A DNA stretch of 64,000 bases from Trichoplax adhaerens (lineage: Eukaryota; Placozoa; Uniplacotomia; Trichoplacea; Trichoplacidae). A model generated the notes under the pieces. It was not told where the DNA came from and did no database searches. It saw only the letters and a list, made by a program, of their open reading frames with translations. The first letter of the stretch is position 1, and each line of letters opens with the position of its first letter. The translations under genes and the position numbers were made by a program. Of the stretch, positions 24,701-42,900 are shown piece after piece. The stretch is from the NCBI RefSeq assembly GCF_000150275.1, contig NW_002060946.1, forward strand, positions 4,501,035-4,565,034. The letters are read 5' to 3'.

Positions 24701-26000
24701 GTGGTTACATCTATGAGATTAAATTAACTATAGTCATATCAAAACCTACTTTTAGGTCTATTATAACAGACTTCTTGCTGCTGTGACTTGATGATAATTC
24801 TTGTAATCGATTTTCTAAATCCGTTGATATCATATTATCCGTGTCTTCGATGATCTTTACGGTGGAAAAATAAATTAATTAACAATGTAATGCAGTAAAA
24901 TAGATACACCTAGAGATCTCGTTTACTGATTCGTGACCATGGTAGCATAAGCAACAAGAGTCTTACTATATTCTATTTTCAATGTCGCGAAAGACTTATG
25001 AACTGAACTACATGTATATTTCCACTGGAATATATTGATTCTTGTATCAACTAATACCTCTTCAGTACTTGTAGGTAAATCCAAGTTTTCCAGTTTAACA
25101 ATCTGTCCATCCAAGTTAATCTCATGCACAATGAAATCGGCAAATCTGTCAATATCGATGTAGATAATAATTCATTAATACGGCTATGTTTCTGTTTGTA
25201 TATCTGAACCTGGGTAATTAATAAGCTGTGAAGTTATCATCCATTTCATTTGCACCTTCGTACGATTGAATGTTAAGATGCCTACTGTATTTGATGCTAG
25301 AGTTGGATGTTGCAAGGTGCTAAGCAATGCTAAGCAATGGTTAGGGTATGTTTGCTATTTATTAGCATGCAATATTTTGCTGGATATTATCTATTCCAAT
25401 CAATTACGCGGCTATGTATGTACGTACATCTATCATCTAGTATACTAACAACCAGAATACTTTACGTGATGCAGATCAATCCGCTATTCTGCATTCACTC
25501 TTTTACTCCTACGGTATGATGTAGCACGGGAAGTATTCGATGTCATTTGAAGGGGTAAATTGATAGCTTCATCAATATCCCTTATTATGACTGCAAGAGC
25601 TCTGATATACATTGGAATAGATGACGATAAACCAGGAACGAATGCATAATGGCATTAGATAGTAATTGCTGATATTTTTTTTTTCATAACATTAATCAAG
25701 CATCAAGTACCTTTGCTTGATCGAGCCTTGAATGGGATCAAGTTGACTGATATATTCAGTTATACCAACATCATTTTCTAATGGAGATAAATCTGCTTGG
25801 TAGAAATCGATGTTATCGTCATTTTCATCGGCATTAATATTATCATCATTAAAGTCGACATCTTCACTTATAAGGGATGGTTCATTATCCGCTAGGTGTT
25901 GGGCCTCTTCTGCCTCGGCAATCTTAGCACGCTTAGCTACCGGAGGCATTAATGTTGCTTCATGATCTTCGTCACCTTGTCCTCGGCTATCCGTATCCAT
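21786..26000 (-). CDS. PUS7: Pseudouridine synthase 7 (TruD family)
   Basis: This enzyme converts uridine to pseudouridine in tRNA, mRNA and other RNAs, mainly in the nucleus. I read 17 exons: 25711-26000, 25058-25145, 24750-24854, 24470-24602, 24257-24374, 24083-24160, 23949-24014, 23751-23813, 23556-23681, 23229-23448, 22974-23115, 22843-22871, 22616-22718, 22478-22547, 22289-22348, 22091-22185 and 21786-21949. They join in phase to about 649 aa, close to the 661 aa of the human protein. The N-terminus is acidic and ends in [14 protein letters not shown], typical of the family. The catalytic Asp lies in [14 protein letters not shown] (exon 6). Other family marks are [16 protein letters not shown] (exon 9), the insert with [42 protein letters not shown] and a C-terminal [16 protein letters not shown]. 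Exon 9 ends in a weak donor (GTTCGT). The end of exon 2 is the least certain boundary. The gene is divergent from HMCES. Confidence 0.95.
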
Positions 26001-26670
26001 CCTTCCCGTTAGACGAGTAGAATTGAAATGAAAGCGTCGAATAAAATTAGAGTAGCTAACTATTTGAAATAAGCTACTACGGTAAGCATAAATTCCCCTG
26101 AATTTGTACGTCTTGCCTTTTTTAGAATAACTCTATCGATATATTCATAATATTCAGCAGTGCGATTAGCTGCTGCAGCTGTGGAAACCCAACTGGCTGC
26201 AAGCCAATGTTAACCGCTTAAATAAGCAGTATACCGTATGATACACTGTTAAATCATCAAGCTTACAGTATGGGCAATGTCGTTCCCTTCTTCAGTCTGT
26301 AAGCTGGAATGCAAGCAGCATGTATCGTCCATACATCCGTGCTGTCTGTCGAGTGAAAGGACAATCGAGTACGGTGGTGTGCTGCAGAAATGCAGATGGA
26401 AGGCGACAAAAAATAATAATAATAATAAAAATAATATACAGTACAGTCTATTATATGAGCAAGCCAGTTAGGTATAAAGGCATCGCCAATACTGTATTTG
26501 CCCGTCTATATGTAGAGGTTTTCTTACCTCTATAGGGCATTTTGTGCAGACTGGAGACTTCTGCATAGTACCGTTAACATGAAGCTACTGGTCATTGCTA
26601 GTAATTGCAATTTTTGCGTAGTCATTTTAAAAGCGCTAGCTCAGATTCCATCTTGTGGAGATTGTAGACA
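26001..26670. other. Upstream region of PUS7
   Basis: Probably holds the PUS7 promoter and 5' untranslated region. Two overlapping plus-strand frames near 26277-26535 include a run of 'aat' triplets, show no domain and are not called. A small hairpin-forming pair, 'agaggttttcttacctct', lies near 26515. Confidence 0.4.
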
Positions 26671-27693
26671 TACTGTACAGTGTGTACAGTACAGTACAGC
26701 AAGTACTTTAGTAGTGTACTGTACTGTATGCATGACGATTTAACTTGGAAGTTTTAAAAGTTAGCTTAATACTAAGCCAAGTTTATGAGCTCTCCGAATC
26801 GAAAGCCGCAGACTTTTCGAATCCTATTTCCTGTGGTATTGTAGCTTATGGATGATGTTATTAGTAAAGTCAGTGTGGTAAGCCATGGATTTCTAGATAC
26901 CTCAAGGTATCTAAAAGTCCGTAGCTAAGCGCTAGAACAAGTTTACACTACAGTATTCTATCGGCCTGTACTATCCTGCAAGAAGCCCCCTGCTTTGGCA
27001 TTGGGGCTTGGCCAGATCGCCAAGTCTTGTCGCCCTCCAAGTTCGAATCCTATTTCCTGTGGTATTGTAGCTGATGGATGATGTTATTAGTAAAGTCAGT
27101 GTGGTAAGCCATGGATTTCTAGATACCACAAGGTATCTAAAAGTCCGTAGCTAAGCGCTAGAACAAGTTTATCTTACAGTATGATATCAGCCTGTACTAT
27201 CCTGCAAGAAGCCCCCTGCTTTGGCCTTGGGGCTCGGACAGATCGCCAAGTCTTGTCGCCCGCCAAGAGAGCGACCTACTGCATTTCCTGTGGTATTGTG
27301 ACTTATATATGATGTTATTAGTAAAGTCAGTGTGGTAAGCCATGGATTTCTAGATACCTCAAGATATCTAAAAGTCCGTAGCTAAGCGCTAGAACAAGTT
27401 TATCCTACAGTATGATATCAGCCTGAACTATCCTGCAAGAATCCCCCCTGCTTTGGCCTTGGCCAGATCGCCAAGAGAGCGATCAGGAAACGTGTTGGGA
27501 CACATACTGCCGACTATTATTCTATGGACAGTACTGCAGCGCTAAATACACTTCTCATCCAATACAAACTTTATTCTTTTTTGACGTCTTGTTGGTAATT
27601 ACCTGGAAGTGCAATTACGTCATAATATGTACTGTACTGTACTACATCGCTACTACTGTACTGTACTCTACAGTGTACAGTGTACAGTACAGT
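26671..27693. mobile_element. Candidate non-autonomous element with GTAC-rich inverted ends
   Basis: A roughly 60-70 bp arm rich in 'gtactgta' at 26671-26735 matches, in reverse complement, an arm at about 27619-27693. Read inward from the right and outward from the left, both contain 'cgtcat', repeated 'gtactgtac' and 'acagtgtacag'. Between the arms lie the 230-bp direct repeats listed separately. No transposase is encoded. The block sits between the divergent PUS7 and HMCES starts. It could be a terminal-inverted-repeat transposon, or a simple-sequence palindrome that gained internal duplications. Target-site duplications were not identified. Confidence 0.45.
26818..27490. repeat. Recent tandem repeat, about 230-bp unit, 3 copies
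   Basis: Three units, keyed on 'ctgtggtattgt' at 26831, 27057 and 27288, are nearly identical over most of their length (periods 226 and 231). Each contains a 20-base palindrome-like hairpin (26894-26913 in copy 1: tagatacctc/aaggtatcta). Each also has a G/C-rich segment near the end (GCCCCCTGCTTTGG.. with GGGGCT). Base composition is richer in GC than the flanks. The close match between copies shows recent amplification or homogenisation, unlike the old arrays elsewhere in the window. Confidence 0.85.
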
Positions 27694-27789
27694 CCGTTCT
27701 ACAGTCCTGGACACTTCAAACAATGATATGTATAAAGCTGAGGTGACTTCAAACGTGATCGTACTTCAAGCGGCTCCTTTTTAGTAAAC

Positions 27790-30700
27790 ATGTGCGGTCG
27801 GACAGCATGGTAAGTGGAGAGAAATGGATTGCAATTTTATGTCTAAGTATCTTCTCTCTTTTTATAGTGGAAAATCTGAATTGAATGCATTGATAGGAGA
27901 TGCACAACAGTGTTTTGTCATTGTTGTGCAAATACCGAAAGAGTAGAGTAATGGGATGATGGCGATCGTTGCAATAGTTTGTTGACAATGATGTAGGAAA
28001 TAGCGACCTCAGCTAGATGATGCAACATTGTTTTGCATCGTTTGTTATTTTATTCTTACGGGTATTACCCAATTCTGTTGCATCGTTTCTATACCATTCC
28101 TTTCTATCGATCTTAGCATATCTTAGTGATATTATATCAACATTGGATGGATAGGTATGTTCCAATGGTAGCAGTGGAAATATCCAAGGTTGATGCCAAC
28201 GTATTATCATCGCCTTGATCAAGCATACTACCCTGGCTTAGCTATGAATGACCGCATCCTTTGCAGTTTTAGACCTATTGGCATACACCGTTTTTTATTT
28301 TTACACTGTTATAACCGGTATATATACAGTATACGTTTACTTTTTTAAGAATAAATTGCTCAATTTGTTGCACCAACAACATACGTACTGTACTGTACTT
28401 GTATTCCACCTTGTTGACACGAGATGTCAACGAACTGATACAGGATACAAATCATGACTACAATTCCACATCTGGCCTGACGAAATGACCAGCGAGATAA
28501 CCTGGTCGCTCATATTTTACACCTGAGATCAACATGGATATACGACTCCTACGCTTGTTTTTGCATGATCAAATTTAGAGCTATAGCCTGGTCAATACAA
28601 GATGTGATTGATTACTTTAAGCATATTCCAACAACCCTTACGAAGGATGCCGTTTATTTTATTTATTTATTAGACCTAATCCTATTACTTTATCTTGGCT
28701 CGTTGCCATCTAGAGTAACTGACATGATAATACTCCCATTCTATATAATTATTATATAGAATATGATAATTAATTATTTTGGGGGATCTCTAAATTGTCC
28801 TGAAAGCTTTTCACTGTAGGCAGTCAAGTAGTGAAGTATGTGTGGCAATTCATTACATCCAAATATAATATAGCATTTTGAATGCTCAATGACTGTACTA
28901 CTATCAACAGTGTAACGTTTTTATTATTAAGGTATTAACGAAACTATCTTTCACCTGTCTACATATTTAAGTACACTGCCTCCTTCAAAACTACGACGTG
29001 CTTGCCGATATAAAAGTAAAGACAACAAAGTTACTGAACCGAGATGGAAAGGTGGAAAGGTTGGAAGATACTACACCTCACCAAATGTTGCTCCCATGTC
29101 TTGGACGTAAGTGTCATATATGCATAGGAAAGCTTGAATATAATGATTTATGACCTAACTATGTTGTATTGTATATTTCGATTGCATCGTATGTTATATA
29201 TATATATTATTATCGTATATTAGCATTTGCACCTTTTATATTTGGTTTTCATTAAGACCAAACTATATTAAAACTTAAGTTACTTCTGACATTATTTTTA
29301 AAGTTTTTAAAGATATTTTCGCTATAACTGATGACCGATATGCCTGACAATTACTTTTAATATTTGATCTTCAAATCAATAGCATATGGTCTGAAGTAAT
29401 GTTTGCAAACTGAAAAATTTTTAGTATGTCGTTGCGGAGACTGTAATTGCTAGTATACTTTTACAAACTACTATATTGGCCAAGACCTACTACAGTGATA
29501 AAACGTAATAGAGTCTTAACCTCCTTACTTATCTTGCTACATGAATAGTACGATAAATTGTTGTATGACAAAATAAACTAGCGTACTACCAGTAAGATCG
29601 TTGTTAGCTTTTCATATAACCAGTTTCTACATGCCGTATTTTGTAGTGAATATGTCAGTATATTGCCAGTCTAACCATTTGGATACATCAAATATTTATT
29701 GTACGATTAACGGATTAGCCAATATCTCTATGTAACGATAAACTATTTCTATTCCATACAGCCCTGTATTATTGTCAGCTAAACATGCACAAAATGATCC
29801 CGATGTCGAAGGGGAAAAATTAGATAGTAGCGATCGTATGCTGCAAGTGATGCGTTGGGGCTTAGTTCCTGCTTGGTATAAGAAGGATTTAAAATCTTTT
29901 AACCTATCCACCAATAATTGTCGCAGTGACGGAATGTTGGATAAAAGAATGTTTTCAACTCCTCTAAACAGAGGTCGTCGATGTGTGGTCTTAGCCGATG
30001 GGTAAATTGGAAATAACTGTCTGTTTTTAGCATTAATGATCGCATATAAATACGTGCCAATATTCATCGTGCTATGCTACTTTTGATTTAGTTATTATGA
30101 ATGGAAGACTACTAAAGATAAGCAGAAAATACCACATTTAATTTTCTTTAAAAATGACGTTGAATCATCTGATGCAGAAGAGGAAAATGATGAAGATGAC
30201 CAAGCTGTTAATGTTCGACCTAGAAGGAGAGTCTTGACCATGGCCGGCGTATTTGAAATATGGCATCCACCTAAGGTTTGGGCTTACCGTATACTTTTGA
30301 TTACTACCGGAATTAAAATTCTATAATAGCAAGTAATCAAATACCCTGTCTATTAATTATAGACTGAGGAAGGTCCGAACGATCCTATTTATGCCTATAG
30401 TATTATAACGGTTGATGCCTCACCCGCAGTTTCTGGTATTCACCATCGTATGCCGGTAATGACATTGAATGTTAACTTATTACAGAAATTGCGTAATATC
30501 ATACTTTACATGGTCTTAAATGAAAAGTTAAATGTTAAAATTAGGCGATTCTTGACGGTGATGAAGCTGTTAGTCAATGGTTGGATTATGAAAATGTCCC
30601 TCTGTCAGAAGTGCGTTTTGTTAATTTAATCTTTACTCGTACGCCTACATTCAAAAGTTCATTTTGAGTATGGATGTAATAGCTTAATTAGAGGCTTCAC

Positions 30701-31253
30701 GGAATAATAGTGGTGTAATAGCTACGTTTTATTTATTTGCTTTAATAGGCTGCCAATCTCATTAAACCGCTGGATACACTGGAACATTTTCCAGTCTCTT
30801 CGTGTGTTAACAATTCGCGTAATAAATCTTTGGAATGTATGGTGAAAATTGAAATGTAAGTTTTACCGCGATCATTAATAATGATGGACTTATTAATTTA
30901 TGTGTATACAGTATATACGTCATGATAACCCTTTTAACCACTACTGATTACGGTTGATAGTAAGCCGCCTTCGGAAAGAAAGGGCACCTTATTTAGCTAT
31001 TTCACCAAGACTCCTAAAGTTAAAAAAGATTCGTCAGAAGATGATAGGTTAGCAGTACTGTTGCTCCTACTTTGCCTTCTGATGTGCTTGAACATTTTGT
31101 AGTTCTCTTTATGGTGCACTATACATTAGAGAAGTGAAATAATTTAACATTGATATGCTCTATTCCACTTCATTCAGTAATACCGCCAAGAGAGAAGCTG
31201 ACTCGAGCAATGGCTCAAGCGATGCGAAAAAGATTAAAACTGAACAAAGTTGA
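27790..31253 (+). CDS. HMCES: Abasic-site processing protein HMCES (SRAP domain)
   Basis: HMCES covalently traps abasic sites in single-stranded DNA through Cys2, forming a thiazolidine crosslink that shields replication forks. I read nine exons: 27790-27809, 28972-29106, 29762-30001, 30092-30275, 30363-30455, 30545-30610, 30749-30855, 30961-31047 and 31178-31253. They join in phase to 335 aa; human is 354. The protein opens with MCGRTACTLPPSKLRRAC, so the catalytic Cys2 is in a 20-base first exon. SRAP marks follow: YTSPNVAPMS, MRWGLVPAW, NNCRSDGM, GRRCVVLADGYYEW (with the active-site Glu), [38 protein letters not shown] and VNNSRN. The catalytic His is that of IHHRMP. An acidic insert (about EAEEENDEDD) lies in exon 4. 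The tail is basic and contains GTLFSYF, a possible PCNA-binding motif. The gene converges with DPM1. Confidence 0.97.
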
Positions 31254-31845
31254 AACAGGCCATTCAACCTAATTAATGTAGTCAAATTATATCAGAATGA
31301 TTTATGTAATGTCTTAGAACCATTTTAAATCACTATAAATTCATTAGTATCGCGTATGATTCCGTGTAAAGGATAGTGTTTTTATTATTTAAAGATATAC
31401 ACGTTACGAACTACTGTAGCATTATTTAAGGACTATTATACATTATGATTCGGGCTATCTGAAAAATGCACAATTTTAAATATATCAATCACGAGTTGAA
31501 GTTCAGTTTTATTGATTTAACAGTGTAAACAAAATAATATTTAAATTATAGTTTCACTATGATTTAATGATGTTAACAGCACGTAATCTTCTATGTAAAC
31601 GTTCCTGGAGGCTTTATACGTAGGCAATGATGTCTATGAACAGCTAATAAAACGATTTACTATACGTTTCAGCGGCTAATGTGCAGTAATTTTTGACTAG
31701 TACGAAAGCATTAATTAATTTAGACAATCAATAACAACATCATTGAAAGCAGTTGTTACCTATACAATGCTTTTTATGCATTTAATACAGCATGATTCAG
31801 AACAATATTTTATAATGTTGAATTTGGAGAAAAAATTTACATAGC

Positions 31846-36980
<5,135 letters not shown>

Positions 36981-39900
36981 TAATGATAATATTCGTCAAC
37001 AAAGTTGAAATTATCCGGTTCAGGAGGAATAGGTGGGGGCAGCTTTGGTAATTTGACATTTTCTATCTCTAACAGTCGAAGTCTGATATCCATTTTGATC
37101 AGCGTGTTAAAATCATTATCAGCTTCCGCACTCGTCATCTAATTTTTGCCATCAATGAAGTAAAATAAGCTTGTTTAAAATCGAAAAGGATAATATTCTT
37201 GTCCAAGTCATTAAAATGAGAATTGATATTCAATTTGCATTTTTATGTAGCTTTCAGTTATTACAATCTATCTATATAAGGAATAATTAGCGTAATCTTT
37301 ACAAATTTACTTACTTCTTTGCCTAGCAAACATAGAATGCCGTCGCACCATATGGAGTGCTACAATTTGAAAGTAACGAAGCTTGGTATTAGAAATAGAG
37401 AGCACTTTCAATAACTGTCTAATGCTTTAAATGCTTCCAGTTTAATAACTACTCGCATGTATCTATATTTTAGCAGTATCTGTGCAAAAGTGAATAGCCA
37501 TTATAAGAAGGGTTACTAGTTCTAGTATATTCATATCCCTATGCTTATTTCACTCTATTTATTGAAATAGTGCATACATAATCAAATCGAAACTGCAAGA
37601 ACATATAAGACGTGATCTTAAAATTGATTATCCTAATGCTGTATGATGGCTATTGATTAATTTATATTCGATTTAAACTTTACAGTTGTAGAACTTACTG
37701 TCGCTTCTCCATTACAAGCTAAATTAAGCTCCTGAATATGATTATCTTCATCTTTATAGTAAATATTCAATTGATAGGCCGACTAAAAGATCAGGATAAT
37801 TTTATTCCCACAGATGTTAGAGGTAATAGCGATAAGCAGATCATAACTTTAAAAATTGGCTTCGTAAAAGTGTAAATTTTGAAGCAACATCGAAAAGACA
37901 ATTAAGTGAAAACTCACTTTTGGGCCTCTTCCTTTTTGAGCTTCATTATCAGTTTTAACTTCAGTTATATCTGTTACAGGGACTAATTAATATTATCATA
38001 GGTTAAAGATAATAGTAGTGAATAATGGAATCGATTATAGTAATAAGATTAAATAACGAGTTTAAAATAGTTATAGTATGTACTTTTCTTGGACATTTCA
38101 TCTAATTGCGGAATATTAGAGTCTTCTAATTCTTTATAGTGTAGAACTTTGTAATTTGGAGAAAGACGCATAGCAAGATATCCTCTCTCTGAAACATGGT
38201 TATGAAGTTTGAAATAAGCGCGATGATTATAGTTTAAATTAATGACACTAACGTCATGCTATGACCGTATTAGCTTAATCATGATTGAGTAGACGTACCC
38301 TTTTTAAGTGCTTTAACAAATAATTCTCCTTTGACTAACTGATTTAAACGCTGCAGATTGGTATAAAAAGATGCATTTTAATTAGTTAAAATATTTATTT
38401 CAAGGTCTGAAAATATTTACAACAAGTCTAATTCTCACGAGATTAGAATCGATCATATTTACCTGCTGCTTTATTAAAGCTTTAATTTTAGGTGTCAAGC
38501 GTCCAGTTAATTCTCTAAAGGTGATGAAAGACAGAAGCGAAATTTAGCGCTTAAACTTAACAACTACAGAGCAGAGATAAGTAATTTCTGAATTACTTGA
38601 TAACTTTCTCTTTGCAGTTCTTTTCTATCGTATCTTGAATATCAGAGTGTAATAGCTTCAGTATTTGGTTAAAGTTCAATCGTGATATTGTAATCTGTAG
38701 TAAGGCAATTTAAAAATTCCAATTCAGAGAATATATTTTCAGGATGATAGATATCGCTCAAACCAGGTTAAAAGAATAATACCTTAAAGATATCAATTGT
38801 AGTTGGATTATCACGCAAACTTCTTGTAATTTGCTCTTGAACGATATTTAAAACCTATCACAGTCATATTGAGCCGAGGTTAGTATAAAAATAGCGATGG
38901 AATACATATTCATAACTTGAATATAACAGAAATAGAGTCAAGCAAAGGTTAATTTAAATGAGGTAGAGCATATCATAAAGCATGTTTTCAATAAATAAGG
39001 CTCAAAAGTTTTTAAAAACCTTGTTAAAATCTTCAGAAGTAGCATGCATTTCTTTCCATGTCTTGCTCCAAATTTGAATACAGACGCAAAATAATTCCTC
39101 GAAAACCGTATCGGAATCGAAAAATACTTCGATGTAGGAATCATTCTCATTTAAGGAAAATGCTATGTGATTAATAACAGATTTCATTAAAGATAGAATC
39201 AATCAGTAACCAATGGCTTAAAGTAGAGATATCATAATATAAAACTGTAGCCGCTGGGTACTTATAAACTAAACTAGTAAGAATAAATAATGACTAAATC
39301 CATTTGAGTGATATACTTTTGCACGCGTAATAAATTTAAAGTCATTCAAATTGTACTTATATTGCAATATCGGCAAATTACTGTAGCACTTATGAATATG
39401 CGTATATAAATCGGCTACGCTACGCAATTATTTTTTAGTAATTTTGTTGTAAGATATATTACCGAGTACCTAGCACAATATTTTTAATTAAAAAGCTCTG
39501 TAGTAGAACAAAGTCTTTTATTATCAAAGATTATGATTTTCAGTCTCTTTCTATTATTACGTTCCGGTTATTAGAGTATTAGCCAATCTTACATGCATCT
39601 CCAATTTTTAGTAGATTGCATAATAACTTTGTCAGTGCAATACTTGATTTCATGAATGGACAAGCTTGACTATCATTACATCCACAATTTTCCAAAATAA
39701 ACTACAAAAAGAAACCAGTAAAAGAGTTACACATGATGCAAGACTAAAAATGCTAGAATCTGATCATTTCATAATAATAAATTAGTAATATGGTATACAT
39801 CAATTAATCATCAAGAAGAAGAATCGTGTACTACTTTCTCTTAAAAATATGCCTGCTTATAGATTTGTACCTTCCTAAAATTGTCGTTTTGTTTATTGGA

Positions 39901-42900
39901 GAAGAAAATCATATTATCTAAAGCCAAGAGACCAGATGGTTCATCGTTCAAGTCAAGTGTGGGATCTCTTGGATTCTGGGATAAAGCGATTAACAATTAG
40001 GTTAATTTAAAACTAAACCGTAATATCATTTTTTACTTAGATGTGACACAGTTTACGCTAGTATTAAAGGTTGAGTGAGTGGAATTGTTAATGATCATTA
40101 AGAGTAGGGGAAGTAAGAATCCTTTTCTTCTAACATACTCATAAGACGGATAAATTAGCCATATCATAAATTATTCTCTGCACAAGGTATAATTAAATGG
40201 TTATAATTATAGCAATAAGTCTACATTGGAAACATTAGCGTAATATTTTCACTTTTTAATCGGATAATATACATCAAATATCCTTGTAAAAGACTCATTT
40301 CGAATTATAATTAAAGATTAATGTCTTCAGATAGTAATAAAAACAACTTTATTCTGGTATAAGTTACTTATTAACATGAATTCTATTTACATGCGGTCCA
40401 GGAGCAGTCACCGATACTGCAAATAATTGGCAATAAATTAACTCTGTCTATAACAGAATATATCTTAAGTAGGATTCCTTACCATACTGCCTAAGATCTT
40501 GAAATCCGTTTCGTTATTCATTTCAATCTCTTCATCAGCGCCAGCAACAGCATAGACACCTGCTTCGCGAACTGTTTTTCGTAGCTGATCCAGTTTACTC
40601 TTTACCTACGGAAATTAGCAGTAAAAGAATCATCAAATGAGGACATGAAATGTTTCCTATCAAAATATAAATATTTTCCGCATGGATAATCAGTAAAGCT
40701 ACTATACTAGGTCTAAATTTATTAATACGATCCATACGGATAGTTGTTATGTTGACTTTTTAATACACATTTCAACTCAATTTCATCTGATATATCGCGA
40801 AAATCAATCTAGTTATTAGCTCAGACCTTATCAGGTGTTATTGAAGATAATGACATGCGTCCAATTAGAGTATTCAACATCAAATGCTGGAAAGCAAGTA
40901 ACTGTTGAGACTTTCTTTTCTTGGAATCGCTTTGCCTTAATTCCCTTATACCACCACTTCGACGGATAACATTCTTTAAAGGGTAATAATAATGAAAAGA
41001 ATAATACCCTTAGTTAATAATTATATACTTAAAAGGATTCTGAAATGAATTGGCTATTAAATTCTCAACGATTTTGTTTGCCTACCTTGACAATTGTATC
41101 CCGAATGTCTTCTTTATAGATAATTTCTCTGGTTGCCTGCGATATAACATATTGGTGTTATTATAAGGTACTAAAAATGCCTTCCTTCTAAGACATGTAG
41201 TCAATTAAATAAATGCATGAAAATTCTATATGCATCTTATACATTTCTGAGGCTTGCAAATAAATATTACCGGTACTAAACATGTAATTGCTACTGTGAA
41301 ATAAGCTTTTTAAAATTGATTCCTTTTTGAGGATTATGATAATTAATCGTAATATAAAGTAATAGTATAAAAAATATGAATTGGCTTTCAAATATCCACG
41401 TAAGTTATGCTGTTAATAAATTCAATCTGTCAGTCTGTTAAGTTTAGGAAAGTAGATCATCTACATATACCGGTACTAAACTTAAATGGAAATTTCAAAG
41501 CATACGAATATTAATGACTACTTAGAGAGATTTAACCTTCCAGCTACTTCTGTCAACTTTTCCTTTTAAGAGAGCAACAATCAGAGCCAATGAACTACTC
41601 TGGATATCATCATCAGTCCTATAAAACGAAAAGAAAACTCATCTTACGTAATTGGGAAGTAATCTACAGAATATCTCAATAATCCATGATATCAACCTTT
41701 TACTTTTTAGTATGAATATTAATAATTTCCGTTCCATCTCTTACGTATATAAAATTAATTTTAAGCATTTCAATTGGCAATCATTCTTACCACTCTAAGC
41801 AACGATTTAATAACCCATATGATACTTTTTCGCTAATTTCTTTATATAAATCAGGGCTATATCGATTTCCAAAAAGCAATTAATGCAATTCATAGACATG
41901 GATAAGTATATAAAGCATAATATTAATGCTTACTATTTCGATACACCATCATGAAAAAATTCCAATGATTGCACCACGCTTTTTACAGCTATTGGTGAAT
42001 TTTTAGCAGCTTGCTCAATATAGGTTACACACTACAAATATAATTATATTTAAGCTAGACATCAAAACAGAATCATCCATGATCATAAAAACGAGTTTAT
42101 CGAGCAAAATATATCATTACTTTATCAATGATTTTATGGATTGCTTTATCATTCCAATTAATTTTTCCAAGTTGCCATAAACCTCGAACACACTGGAGGA
42201 AAGAAGCAAAGCAATCTTGCTGACTATTGTACAATAATAAGAATTAGAATTTTTTGTTAAGTCTTGATTATAAGGAAAATATTTACTTAGTTACTGTTGA
42301 ATTGCTGTACTATAGGGTCAAAGTTTATCATGGCTAAGTGTGTAGCTAACACTGGAAATTAATAGACTCAGCGGTAATCATATTTTGATCTTAGTTTAAG
42401 GACAGCAAATATCATTTATTAATTAATATTGTAATATACGCGTAGATGATATTCACCTAGGTAGATAGTGATTTAGTATGGTACTTGAAAATATAGTTAA
42501 GCTATTGAATTACTTTCATAGTCAATTTTCAACTTCAATTATATTTAGATGATTAATAACTTACATTGATTCTTCCAATCTTTGCAGAAATATTGTTAGA
42601 CCTCCACGTTTTGTAAATTCATCAGCAAATTTAGATCGCTTTAAAATGATATGAGTATATAATCTATTAATCATTTAATATTATACTTGACAAATAATGA
42701 ACGTGTAATATCTAAATAGGTTGTCAAACTTGATTTGAAAAGATTTATGTTGATAATTTCTTCAATTTATAAAGTTACTGTCACCATAAACTGTAGTATC
42801 CAAAAATGCCATTTTACTTACGCCAGCGTAAATTGCCAATCGATTAATATTTGCTACAGTTCCAGACAAGTCTACTAATCCGTTAAAGATCTCTTCAGCA

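Noticed and set aside
26277-26535. Two overlapping plus-strand frames upstream of the GTAC-flanked repeat.
   Set aside because: They contain an 'aat' microsatellite, overlap each other in different frames and show no domain.
28482-28520. Small hairpin (gaccag..ctggtc) in the first HMCES intron.
   Set aside because: Only six paired bases, which is expected by chance in a window of this size.
29696-30067. 123-codon minus-strand frame.
   Set aside because: It is antisense to HMCES exon 3, whose plus-strand product is clear.
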